Source: an uncultured Alphaproteobacteria bacterium (GTDB taxonomy: Bacteria; Pseudomonadota; Alphaproteobacteria; RF32; CAG-239). Taken from it: a stretch of 21,044 nucleotides of DNA. Location of the stretch: assembly GCA_944392285.1 (NCBI GenBank), contig CALXWF010000085.1, positions 1 to 21,044 on the forward strand. The letters are read 5' to 3'. The position numbers and the translations under genes are program-made. Below are positions 1 through 6,796 of this stretch, in pieces. A model generated the notes under the pieces. It was not told the DNA's origin and did not search any database. It worked only from the letters and a program-made list of their open reading frames with translations. The stretch's first letter is position 1. The number at the start of each line of letters is the position of its first letter.

Positions 1-34
1 GCGCGAGGCTTACGGGACGAATGAGCCCTCGGAG

Positions 35-128
35 ATGCTGAAACAAGTTCAGCATGACAAAAGAGGGCGAGGACCAACAAGTTCAGCATGACATAAGAGG
101 GCGAGGACCAACGAGTTCAGGGTGACAG
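35..128. repeat. Palindrome plus 34-bp tandem repeat
   Basis: ATGCTGAA (35-42) and TTCAGCAT (48-55) form a hairpin. The sequence then repeats with a 34-bp period: unit 1 at 44-77 and unit 2 at 78-111, differing at one base, followed by a partial third unit at 112-128. No gene overlaps it. It resembles short intergenic palindromes that are dispersed in many proteobacterial genomes, but its family was not identified. The array runs close to the left window edge. Confidence 0.8.
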
Positions 129-156
129 TAAAATGTGTGAAGCTCTCTCTTTCTCT

Positions 157-203
157 GTCATTCCAAAGGCCACGCCCTACGGGACGTGGCACATTTGGAA
201 TCC
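157..203. repeat. Intergenic palindromic repeat (GTCATTCC type)
   Basis: TTCCAAA (161-167) pairs with TTTGGAA (194-200), and an inner arm CCACG...CGTGG closes around CCCTACGGG. The outer bases GTCATTCC...GGAATCC match the ends of the repeat found inside the hemW reading frame near 8515-8540, so both belong to one dispersed family with a variable centre. Confidence 0.7.
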
Positions 204-235
204 AGCAAACTCCTGCTTTAGCAGTCCTTATTTAT

Positions 236-396
236 TTCACCCCTATCCCGACCTTTCCCCGTCAAGGGGAAAGGAGACGGGGTCACTTTTTATTTCCTCT
301 CCCTATGACAGACACTTCCTTCTCATTCCCTCCCCCTTGACGGAACATTCCCCTATTTTCCCTCCCCCTTGACGGGGGAGGGTTAGGGTGGGGGTG
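236..396. repeat. Composite C/G-rich element E1 with inverted ends
   Basis: The left end reads CACCCCTATCC and then a palindrome, CCTTTCCCC (252-260) with GGGGAAAGG (266-274). The right end is the same sequence inverted: CCCTCCCCC (360-368), GGGGGAGGG (374-382), then GGGTGGGGGTGA. The right end contains four G runs (374-378, 380-382, 386-388, 390-394) with loops of 1, 3 and 1 nt, a canonical G-quadruplex motif. Related elements lie on both sides of the DUF559 gene near 20000-20770. The non-coding stretch 1-465 holds nothing but this and the two repeats before it. Confidence 0.75.
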
Positions 397-431
397 ATTC
401 TAAAGGCTAATTCTTAGAACTATTTTCTCCG

Positions 432-459
432 TTGCAAATTTGCAAAATCTTTCTATAAT
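432..459 (+). promoter_or_regulatory. Sigma-70-like promoter of the structured RNA
   Basis: TTGCAA (432-437) and TATAAT (454-459) are separated by 16 bp. Transcription would start near 466, just ahead of the first hairpin of the structured RNA. The TTGCAA -35 hexamer recurs at other promoters in this window. Confidence 0.7.
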
Positions 460-465
460 CTTTTA

Positions 466-640
466 TGTCGAAGGATTGGTTATCCTCTCGGCGGAGTGTC
501 GAAACTCCTTAGTACGAAATCTTTATAACCTCCCCAATGGAGGATGGTGCGATATAAGCCGCTTTCCGCGGACGAATAAGCACACTGTCGTGCTACAGTT
601 TCGAACTCCTCCACCCTTTTCTCACAAAGGGTGGTTTTGT
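466..640 (+). ncRNA. Structured RNA of about 170 nt, unidentified (6S-like or leader)
   Basis: A promoter lies just upstream and an intrinsic terminator ends it. Visible pairings are: a 5' hairpin AGGAT/ATCCT (472-476 with 482-486); a long closing stem 493-506 with 597-609, 13 pairs with one bulged G; a second stem TAGTACGA (510-517) with TCGTGCTA (588-595); a hairpin CCTCC/GGAGG (529-533 with 539-543); GTGC/GCAC (547-550 with 580-583); and CCGC/GCGG (559-562 with 568-571). I see no tmRNA, RNase P or SRP RNA signature. Length, own promoter and long interrupted stem would suit a 6S RNA, but I cannot show that. The alternative is a cis-acting leader: AACTCCTC (604-611) in the closing stem is complementary to GAGGAGTT (658-665), the RBS region of the next gene. 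Structure is well supported; identity is not. Confidence 0.55.
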
Positions 641-642
641 TT
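611..642 (+). terminator. Intrinsic terminator of the structured RNA
   Basis: CCACCCTTT and AAAGGGTGG form a perfect 9-bp stem around TCTCAC, followed by TTTTGTTTT. It lies between the structured RNA and the small HTH-like gene, so it could act as an end or as an attenuator. Confidence 0.85.
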
Positions 643-669
643 TAAGCAAAACTTTTTGAGGAGTTGAAA

Positions 670-909
670 ATGACAGAAATTACCAAATCTCACATCAGAA
701 GCACGTTTTTTAAAGAGCTTGGCCAAGCCCTGTGGCTTGAACGCCGTAACCAACGCCAAAAGCTCTGCAAAGTTGCCGTGCGCTCTCATTTGCCCCAAGG
801 ACTGATAGACAACATGGAAAGAGGCACCAGCACTGAAATACACCATTTTTTCAAGCTCTTCGCCTTTTATCAAAAGAAAATCAAAATCACATTAATTGAT
901 GAGGAATAA
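670..909 (+). CDS. Small HTH (XRE-like) protein, 79 aa
   Basis: The start is taken as the ATG at 670, behind GAGGAG (658-663) at 6-nt spacing; a TTG two codons upstream overlaps the RBS and is less likely. The protein is short and basic. The stretch from LGQALWLERR through the end resembles a Cro/XRE helix-turn-helix fold: a first helix, a segment like KLCKVAVRSHLPQGLIDNMERG matching the usual turn and recognition helix, then a hydrophobic helix and an acidic end. I infer a DNA-binding regulator; its targets are unknown. It lies directly downstream of a structured RNA with a terminator and is closed by its own terminator. Its RBS can pair with the RNA's 3' strand, so its expression may depend on that RNA. 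Confidence 0.65.
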   Translation: MTEITKSHIRSTFFKELGQALWLERRNQRQKLCKVAVRSHLPQGLIDNMERGTSTEIHHFFKLFAFYQKKIKITLIDEE

Positions 910-918
910 AAGCACAAA

Positions 919-947
919 AAAAATCCCCAAAATTTCGGGGATTTTTT
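919..947. terminator. Bidirectional intrinsic terminator
   Basis: CCCC (925-928) pairs with GGGG (937-940), extended by an A tract on the left and a T tract on the right, so it works in both directions. It serves the HTH-like gene on the plus strand and the rpsF-rpsR-rplI operon on the minus strand. Confidence 0.85.
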
Positions 948-962
948 AAAGCTTCATAAAGA

Positions 963-1451
963 CTATTCAGCGGTTGAAAAAGCTTTAGCCTGTTTTTTAG
1001 CTTCATCATCGGTTCTGGCCACATTAACCAAAATCGTTTGAGAAACTTCAGGGTGCAAGTTCAACTTAACTTCATATACGCCCAAATCCTTAATCGGTTT
1101 TTCAAGATAAACGCAGCGGCGTTCAACATCAAAACCGGCTTCTTTAATAGCAGAAGCAATATCACGGATGGTAACGGAACCGTATAATTGTCCGGTTTCG
1201 GCGGCTTGACGAATCAATACCGTGCTGAAACCTTTAAGAGCTTCGGCTTGAGCATTAGCAGCATCCAACAATTCTTTATTGTGGGCTTCCAAAGCAGCTT
1301 TTTGTCTTTCATAAACCGCCAAGTTAGCTTCCGTAGCACGGAGAGCTTTTTTCTGCGGCAACAGGTAGTTACGGGCATAACCGGTTGTAACGGTTACTTT
1401 ATCACCCATTTTACCGAGTTTCTCAACATGTTCGAGAAGAATAATTTCCAT
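963..1451 (-). CDS. rplI: 50S ribosomal protein bL9
   Basis: The 162-aa product begins MEIILLEHVEKLGKMGDKV and continues with GYARNYLLPQKKA, the hallmark N-terminal domain of bL9, followed by the long connecting helix (about residues 40-75) and a C-terminal rRNA-binding domain ending in NLHPEVSQTILVNV. It binds 23S rRNA near the L1 stalk base. It is slightly longer than the roughly 150-aa E. coli protein, with a Lys/Ala-rich tail. It is the last gene of rpsF-rpsR-rplI, 17 bp after rpsR, and the bidirectional terminator at 919-947 follows it. Confidence 0.97.
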   Translation of the reverse strand: MEIILLEHVEKLGKMGDKVTVTTGYARNYLLPQKKALRATEANLAVYERQKAALEAHNKELLDAANAQAEALKGFSTVLIRQAAETGQLYGSVTIRDIASAIKEAGFDVERRCVYLEKPIKDLGVYEVKLNLHPEVSQTILVNVARTDDEAKKQAKAFSTAE

Positions 1452-1468
1452 CTTATTTTCTCCTTAAC

Positions 1469-1696
1469 CTAAGCTGCAACATACGGAAGCAGGCCGATAT
1501 AGCGAGCGCGTTTAATAGCGCGGGCCAACTCTCTCTGTTTTTTAGCTGAAACAGCCGTAATACGGCTGGGGATGATTTTACCTTTTTCAGAAATATATCT
1601 TGAAAGCAGTTTAACATCCTTGTAGTCAATTTTCAGTCCGTCTTCACCGGAAAAGGGACATGCTTTTTTTCTTCTAAAGAATGATTGTTTAGCCAT
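1469..1696 (-). CDS. rpsR: 30S ribosomal protein bS18
   Basis: The 75-aa product has the usual length and the conserved core IDYKDVKLLSRYISEKGKI, then PSRITAVSAKKQRELARAIKRARYIGLLPY. It binds 16S rRNA on the platform of the small subunit as a partner of bS6. The gene sits 12 bp downstream of rpsF with an AAGGAGAAGG-type RBS in the gap, in the order rpsF-rpsR-rplI found in most bacteria. Nothing looks unusual. Confidence 0.97.
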   Translation of the reverse strand: MAKQSFFRRKKACPFSGEDGLKIDYKDVKLLSRYISEKGKIIPSRITAVSAKKQRELARAIKRARYIGLLPYVAA

Positions 1697-1708
1697 TTTC
1701 CTTCTCCT

Positions 1709-2047
1709 TTACTCTTCAACGGCCGCATCGGTAGATTCGCTGTTGGCGGGTTCAGCGCTCAAAGCATCAACCTTAACCGTCATATAACGGATAATATCTT
1801 CATTAACGCGCATTAATCTTTCGAACTCGGCAATAGATTTTTCAGGAGCCGAAATGTTCAAAATAACATAATAACCTTTGCGGTTTTTCTTAATGCGGTA
1901 AGCGAGGTTTTTCAAACCCCAGTTATCAACTCTAACGACTTCACCGCCGTTTTTGGCCAAAGCTTCGGACAAATCCGAAACAATGTTATTAACCTGTGAA
2001 GCGCCGAGATCTTGACGTGCAATCAGCACGCTTTCATAAAAAGCCAT
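1709..2047 (-). CDS. rpsF: 30S ribosomal protein bS6
   Basis: The 112-aa product begins MAFYESVLIARQDLGASQV and contains GVKN-like and AYRIKKNRKGYYVILNI segments and the ERLMRVNEDIIRYMTVKV strand typical of bS6. The acidic Glu/Ala/Ser tail matches the variable C-terminal end of the family. It forms a heterodimer with bS18 on the 16S rRNA platform. It is the first gene of the ribosomal operon; a promoter lies about 95 bp upstream at 2142-2169, leaving a leader that could hold the bS6:bS18 autoregulatory site, which I did not trace. Confidence 0.97.
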   Translation of the reverse strand: MAFYESVLIARQDLGASQVNNIVSDLSEALAKNGGEVVRVDNWGLKNLAYRIKKNRKGYYVILNISAPEKSIAEFERLMRVNEDIIRYMTVKVDALSAEPANSESTDAAVEE

Positions 2048-2141
2048 ATAAATATCTCCTTATGGATTCTCAACAAATGGGCAAACAGCCCGGGTTCTTG
2101 TATAGCCGAAAACAACAAATTTCCGGCAAGGGACGAAGCGC

Positions 2142-2169
2142 ACTATACCCCAAAACAATTAAATTGCAA
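2142..2169 (-). promoter_or_regulatory. Promoter of the rpsF operon
   Basis: On the minus strand TTGCAA (2169-2164) and TATAGT (2147-2142) are 16 bp apart, and transcription would start near 2135. The resulting 5' leader is about 88 nt. The -35 hexamer equals that of the structured-RNA promoter. Confidence 0.65.
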
Positions 2170-2209
2170 GCAATTTCTTAGCCTTCCTGCGTGATTCCTC
2201 AAAAAAATT

Positions 2210-2239
2210 TAGACAATATTAACCCTTTTGGCCTATATT
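2210..2239 (+). promoter_or_regulatory. Probable promoter of the lipoprotein-comM genes
   Basis: TAGACA (2210-2215) and TATATT (2234-2239) are 18 bp apart, and the lipoprotein start codon follows 32 bp later. The match is fair, not perfect. The 224-bp gap 2048-2271 is thus a divergent promoter region. Confidence 0.45.
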
Positions 2240-2271
2240 AAGAACAAATAATATAACAAACGGAATCATCA

Positions 2272-2613
2272 ATGTTGGCCAAAAAGATTTTATATGCATT
2301 GCTTGCCGCTCTTTTCTTAAGCTCTTGCGCCTATCTTCCCAAAGCAAAAGAGAACAAGGTCGTATTCAAAAGCCGCACCATATACGCCAATGAGGCAGAG
2401 ACCATCGGTTTGCAAAACTTAAACAACCGTGTGGTCGTTTATTGCCATTCAAACTTTTTCAAATCAGCTGACAGCTGTGCCGAATATTTTGAGCAAAGAG
2501 GCTACACCAGGTTTCGTGATATTCCGTACAAAACCGCCAATTTTGACTTTTTAACCTTAGACACCTACCCCACACGGCGTTGGCGTGACAGCGAGCGCAC
2601 CCCCAGGTGGTAG
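2272..2613 (+). CDS. Small putative lipoprotein, 113 aa, unknown function
   Basis: The protein starts MLAKKILYALLAALFLSSC, a signal peptide with a lipobox (FLSS then Cys19), so it should be lipid-anchored; Ala at +2 suits outer-membrane sorting. The mature part, about 95 aa, holds two more Cys residues (in VYCHSNFF and ADSCAEYF) that may pair, and a basic C-terminal end TRRWRDSERTPRW. I do not recognise a family. Its stop at 2611-2613 lies just ahead of the comM start at 2616, so the two are probably co-transcribed and translationally coupled. Confidence 0.75.
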   Translation: MLAKKILYALLAALFLSSCAYLPKAKENKVVFKSRTIYANEAETIGLQNLNNRVVVYCHSNFFKSADSCAEYFEQRGYTRFRDIPYKTANFDFLTLDTYPTRRWRDSERTPRW

Positions 2614-2615
2614 CC

Positions 2616-4139
2616 ATGATTTCGCGGATTAACACCCTCACCTTTAACGGTCTTGAAGTTTTAGACGTTGACTTACAAGTTCAAATTTCATCGGGGTTGC
2701 CGTCTTTTACCATTGTCGGTCTTCCCGATAAAGCCATTGCCGAAAGCAAAGAAAGAGTCCGCGCAGCTCTACAGTCTTTGGGGCTGAGCCTGCCGGCCAA
2801 ACGCATTACCGTAAACCTGGCACCGGCCGACTTATTTAAGGAAGGCTCGCATTTTGACCTGCCGATAGCTTTAGGCTTACTTTCCGCCATGAATATTTTG
2901 CCCAAAGAAAGCCTGCTTGACTATTTGGTTATGGGAGAGCTGAGTTTAGACGGCAAAATTATCTCCGTTAACGGGGTGTTGCCGGTGGCCATCAAGGCCA
3001 ATCGCCGCGGTCTTGGGCTGATTTGTCCGGCCTCCCAAGGCGGTGAGGCCCTTTGGTCAGGGCTAAAAGACATTATCGCCGCCGATTCTCTGCTCTCATT
3101 AATCAACCATTTCAAAGGCGAACAAGTTATCGCCGCACCCAAGCCCTTAACCCCTGAAAGCAACACTGCCTTTTTAGACATGAAGGATGTCAAAGGCCAA
3201 GAATCCGCCAAGCGAGCGCTTGAGATTGCCGCGGCCGGCGGCCATAATTTGTTGATGATAGGCCCGCCGGGGTCCGGCAAATCTATGTTAGCGGCGCGTC
3301 TGCCCTCGATTTTACCGCCTCTGACCACCGAAGAAGCCTTAGAAACCAGCATGATTCATTCCGTTGCCGGAGAGCTCAAAGACGGCAAAATTTGCTTTGA
3401 CCGCCCATTCCGCGCCCCGCACCACAACGCCTCGACACCGGCTTTGGTCGGCGGCGGCCGCAAGGGTGTCCCCGGTGAAATTTCTTTGGCGCATAACGGT
3501 GTTTTGTTTTTAGATGAATTACCCGAGTTTGCCAAAGCCACGCTTGAGGCTTTGCGCCAACCCTTAGAAAACGGCTGTGTCAGCATCTCGCGCGTTAATG
3601 CCCACACCACTTATCCGGCAAAATTTCAGTTAATTGCGGCAATGAATCCTTGCCGATGCGGGCATCTTGGTACGCCTGAACTTGAATGCTCGCGCGCCCC
3701 GCGTTGTGCTGAAGAATATCAGGCCAAAATCTCCGGCCCCTTGCTTGACCGTATAGATATGCAAATTGAAGTTCCGGCCGTCAGCCCGTGGGACTTGGCC
3801 GGTGTCAAATCAGGTGAATCTTCGGCCATCATCCGCGAAAGAGTCATCGCCGCCAGACAAATTCAACAAGCCCGATTCAAGGCCTTGGGCGCCGAAGGCT
3901 TAAGCACCAATTCCGAGCTTAAAGGCGAGCTTTTGGAACAAGCCGCCGCGCTAAATAATGACGCTTCAGAACTGTTAATCACCTACAGCGAGCAAAACAA
4001 GCTCTCGGCAAGGGCCTATCATCGCATTTTGCGGTTAGCAAGAACGATTGCGGACTTGCAAAATTCAAAGAATATCCTTAAACTGCATATTGCCGAAGCT
4101 TTGTCATACCGCAGACCGCGGCTGACCAAACGTAATTAG
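2616..4139 (+). CDS. comM: ComM/YifB family AAA+ ATPase
   Basis: The product, 507 aa from the ATG at 2616, has the ChlI/Lon-like N-terminal domain (IVGLPDKAIAESKERVRAAL), Walker A GPPGSGKS (216-223), Walker B GVLFLDE (295-301), the AAMNPCRCG segment and a C-terminal magnesium-chelatase-like domain. In Vibrio and Haemophilus ComM is a hexameric helicase that promotes branch migration of incoming DNA during natural transformation; in other bacteria it is widely kept without known competence. A GTG at 2607 is also open, but the ATG is preferred because AGGTGG (2604-2609) then stands 6 nt ahead. It follows the small lipoprotein gene directly; a second lipoprotein gene starts 13 bp later. Length and motifs are normal. 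Confidence 0.95.
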   Translation: MISRINTLTFNGLEVLDVDLQVQISSGLPSFTIVGLPDKAIAESKERVRAALQSLGLSLPAKRITVNLAPADLFKEGSHFDLPIALGLLSAMNILPKESLLDYLVMGELSLDGKIISVNGVLPVAIKANRRGLGLICPASQGGEALWSGLKDIIAADSLLSLINHFKGEQVIAAPKPLTPESNTAFLDMKDVKGQESAKRALEIAAAGGHNLLMIGPPGSGKSMLAARLPSILPPLTTEEALETSMIHSVAGELKDGKICFDRPFRAPHHNASTPALVGGGRKGVPGEISLAHNGVLFLDELPEFAKATLEALRQPLENGCVSISRVNAHTTYPAKFQLIAAMNPCRCGHLGTPELECSRAPRCAEEYQAKISGPLLDRIDMQIEVPAVSPWDLAGVKSGESSAIIRERVIAARQIQQARFKALGAEGLSTNSELKGELLEQAAALNNDASELLITYSEQNKLSARAYHRILRLARTIADLQNSKNILKLHIAEALSYRRPRLTKRN

Positions 4140-4152
4140 GAGCAAAAAAATT

Positions 4153-6153
4153 ATGAATAGAATAAAATCTCTGAGCCTATTGTTTCTGCCGTTGTTGCTA
4201 TTAAGCTGCAAGACCAAAAGTGTTGAGCTGTTTCCCTGCATGTGCGACAACAAAGAATCCACTTTGGGCATTTTGTCTTGTATGTGTGAGCGCCCTGCCG
4301 AAAAGAAACCGGAAGAAATAAGTTTTATCCGCAATGTTCAGCCGGACCGCGCCCAAAGAGAGGCTTATGCCTACTTACACCACAGTCGCGACCGTTTTGC
4401 TCCGCTCCAGCTTGAGGTTGTTGATTTTCGCATTCCCCGTGAAACCCGCTATGACCAGTTTAATACCAAACTCGGTAATTACCGTTTCCGGATTTTCGGC
4501 TGCCGCCGTTTTGACCGCGAAGTTTATCTCAACCGCGGTCGGGCTATGCAGCGTGACATGAAGTTTTTTGATATCTTTTTTGAAAATATGAACGAATATT
4601 ATCCGGTTGTGGTAGATAAAAACAATCCTTATTACGTATATTCTGACAAAGTTCAGCCCGAATATATCTTAACCGCCGAGATTAATGACTATTTCATGAA
4701 TGTTTGTGACGAATATGACTGGAACAGCGTCAGCAAACAAAATCTGCGCACCGGCACTTCTGAAATGACGGTAACCTGGCGCCTGATGGACTTAACCAAA
4801 GACCATGTTTACTGCAAAGTCACCACCACCGGCTATGGCGAGGTCAAAGACGGTGAATATAACGGTGAAATCAAACTGGTTGAAAGAGCCTTTGAAGACG
4901 CCTTGCAAAAACTGCCTCAGGGCAAATGTTTCAACAACGAGTTAGCCAAACGCATTCGCCCGGAAGAGCTCAAAAAGCAGCAACAAATTTTGCTTTCGCG
5001 TTATCAAGCGCAAGAAGGCCGCGCCGACGACTTCCGCAGTCAATATGCGCCTGAGCTGACGGCAATCAACATGATGCAAAGCTGTGCCTCTGATGTTCCC
5101 TATGTTTTAACACAATTCCCCTACATGGTAAGCGAAGTTTCTTACATTCCGCAAGAAGCTCCCTACACCTTAATAGACGAAGCCTATGGCAGCGAAGCCT
5201 ATAGTAAGGGCCTTGTTGAAGAATTCGGTGGCGTAAAATCCTCCGGCATGGTCTTAGACAAAGGCTGCAAATCCGTCAAGCTTGAAGACGGCTGCACCAC
5301 GGTTCGGGTAACCGACAGCAGTCTGAAACTGGTAGACGACTACTGGGTAGACTTGCCGTTAAATGATGCCGGCCACAAAGCAGAAGTAAACCGCGCCGCC
5401 ATGGAAGAAGCCTTCAGCAACGCCAACAACAAATTCTGCATTCAAAACCAACCGCCTTATCAAGACATGCGTGCCGAAAATCTGTACAAAGTCCGTGCGG
5501 CGGTTGTATCTGTTGCCAATCCGGCCGGCAAAAAAGGTGCAGGTCTTCTGGTTTCCGACCAGTTGATTTTAACCTCGGCAGACCTCTTGTTAAAAGACAA
5601 CAACAACTTTGACATTCAAACCATTAACGGTCTTAAGTTCAAAGCCAGCGCTTTCAGGGTTAACCCCAACAAAAACGTTGCCCTCTTGTTGCTTGAAGAC
5701 AAGGCACAGTTCAACCCGTTGCCCTTACGCTTAGACTTACCCGAAGTCGGCAAAGAAATTTTCATGACCTTAGGTTTGCTTGACATTGAAAAAGAAGGCG
5801 AAGGCTATCTTGACAATGAAGGTAAGGTCACCGGCTACAAATATACCGAAGAGCGCGGTGCCGAAATTGTGGTAGACACCTATGTTCAGGCCTACACCTT
5901 GGGCGGTGCCTTAATTGACAACAACGGCAACATTGTCGGCCTTGCTCACAGCGACAAAGCCAAAGCCGAAGACCCCGACCTCTTTATTCCGATAGAAACA
6001 GCCTTAAAGAGCTTGGGCTTAAGCATTTGCGGTCGCCCGTTTGTCAACCAAGACGTTACCAAGATGGCCGTTATTGACAAGCCCATAACCAGAGCCTTAG
6101 AAACAATCAAGGCCAAAGAGCCCGAGGCGATGAACGCCAAAGAGCGCAAATAA
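4153..6153 (+). CDS. Large lipoprotein with inactive trypsin-like domain
   Basis: The 666-aa protein has a lipoprotein signal peptide (LLLLSC, Cys19; Lys at +2), a Cys-rich start (C29, C31, C43, C45), and a region around PEYILTAEINDYF...EMTVTWRLMDL (about 169-250) whose pattern recalls CsgG/TolB-type lipoprotein domains. A middle stretch (about 312-350) repeats a ProTyr motif (VPY, FPY, APY). Residues about 446-625 match a trypsin/HtrA-like beta-barrel, but the expected TAAH reads TSAD (D477), the Asp strand reads NVALL (N508) and GNSGGPL reads YTLGGAL (L583). All three catalytic residues are therefore replaced, suggesting a pseudoprotease with a binding role. RBS AGGAG (4138-4142) overlaps the comM stop; a strong terminator follows. 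Function unknown. Confidence 0.75.
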   Translation: MNRIKSLSLLFLPLLLLSCKTKSVELFPCMCDNKESTLGILSCMCERPAEKKPEEISFIRNVQPDRAQREAYAYLHHSRDRFAPLQLEVVDFRIPRETRYDQFNTKLGNYRFRIFGCRRFDREVYLNRGRAMQRDMKFFDIFFENMNEYYPVVVDKNNPYYVYSDKVQPEYILTAEINDYFMNVCDEYDWNSVSKQNLRTGTSEMTVTWRLMDLTKDHVYCKVTTTGYGEVKDGEYNGEIKLVERAFEDALQKLPQGKCFNNELAKRIRPEELKKQQQILLSRYQAQEGRADDFRSQYAPELTAINMMQSCASDVPYVLTQFPYMVSEVSYIPQEAPYTLIDEAYGSEAYSKGLVEEFGGVKSSGMVLDKGCKSVKLEDGCTTVRVTDSSLKLVDDYWVDLPLNDAGHKAEVNRAAMEEAFSNANNKFCIQNQPPYQDMRAENLYKVRAAVVSVANPAGKKGAGLLVSDQLILTSADLLLKDNNNFDIQTINGLKFKASAFRVNPNKNVALLLLEDKAQFNPLPLRLDLPEVGKEIFMTLGLLDIEKEGEGYLDNEGKVTGYKYTEERGAEIVVDTYVQAYTLGGALIDNNGNIVGLAHSDKAKAEDPDLFIPIETALKSLGLSICGRPFVNQDVTKMAVIDKPITRALETIKAKEPEAMNAKERK

Positions 6154-6156
6154 AGC

Positions 6157-6187
6157 AAAAAAGCCCCGAGAAAATCGGGGTTTTTTC
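6157..6187 (+). terminator. Intrinsic terminator after the pseudoprotease gene
   Basis: CCCCGA (6164-6169) and TCGGGG (6175-6180) form the stem, flanked by an A tract before and TTTTTT after. It separates this gene from hslV. Confidence 0.9.
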
Positions 6188-6207
6188 TTATAGTTTAGCC
6201 AAGCCTC

Positions 6208-6236
6208 TTGCAAAAGGACAAAAACTTAACTACATC
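6208..6236 (+). promoter_or_regulatory. Possible promoter of hslVU
   Basis: TTGCAA (6208-6213) is followed after 17 bp by TACATC (6231-6236), a weak -10. The start codon lies 36 bp further with AGGAAG as RBS. No sigma-32-type heat-shock promoter is obvious by eye. Confidence 0.4.
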
Positions 6237-6272
6237 ATCCTTAATGGAAAAACCAACAAAGGAAGAATATTC

Positions 6273-6794
6273 ATGACCACCATTTTATGCATTCGCAAGG
6301 GCAACGAGGTTGTCATGGCCGGAGACGGTCAGGCCACTTTGGGAGAAGCCGTTGTTTTCAAGTCAAAATCAATCAAAGTCAGACGCATTGGCAACGGCAA
6401 GATTATTGCCGGTTTTGCCGGTGCCGCGGCAGATGGCATGACCCTAATTGAGCGTTTGGAAGAAAAACTTGAAAAACACGCCAACCAACTGAAACGTGCG
6501 GCGGTAGAGCTTGCCAAAGACTGGCGTATGGATAAATATCTGCGCCAACTTCAAGCCTATATGATTGTGGCCGACAAAGACATTTCATTGGTTATTTCCG
6601 GCACCGGCGAGGTTATGGAACCCGATGACGGCATTATCGGCATCGGCAGCGGCGGCAACTATGCCATGGCGGCGGCCAAAGCCCTATATGACATTGAAGG
6701 TCTTTCTTTGGAAGACATTGCCAAAAAAGCCATGCAAATTGCCGGCGACATAGACATTTACACCAACCACAACGTTATTATAGAAAAGGTATAA
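6273..6794 (+). CDS. hslV: ATP-dependent protease subunit HslV
   Basis: The 173-aa product is a 20S-proteasome-like beta subunit. After removal of Met1 the N-terminal threonine (Thr2) is the nucleophile, as in MTTILCIRKGNEVVMAGDGQ. Conserved GDGQ, KVRRI and GIGSGGNYAMAAA segments are present and the length matches the family (about 175 aa). HslV forms a double hexameric ring capped by HslU and degrades misfolded and regulatory proteins in the cytosol. RBS AGGAAG lies 9 nt ahead of the ATG. hslU starts 2 bp after the stop, so the pair is co-expressed. Confidence 0.97.
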   Translation: MTTILCIRKGNEVVMAGDGQATLGEAVVFKSKSIKVRRIGNGKIIAGFAGAAADGMTLIERLEEKLEKHANQLKRAAVELAKDWRMDKYLRQLQAYMIVADKDISLVISGTGEVMEPDDGIIGIGSGGNYAMAAAKALYDIEGLSLEDIAKKAMQIAGDIDIYTNHNVIIEKV

Positions 6795-6796
6795 TC

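Noticed and set aside
122..372. Frames of 72 and 79 codons at the left edge
   Set aside because: They cross palindromic repeats, lack an RBS, and encode low-complexity Pro/Ser sequence.
466..640. Known riboswitch, tmRNA, RNase P RNA or SRP RNA
   Set aside because: I found none of their signature segments, such as the SRP tetraloop region, the RNase P GAGGAAAGTCC core or TPP/cobalamin boxes.
622..873. Minus-strand frame of 83 codons opposite the HTH-like gene
   Set aside because: It runs through the terminator of the structured RNA, and the plus-strand gene has a good RBS and terminator.
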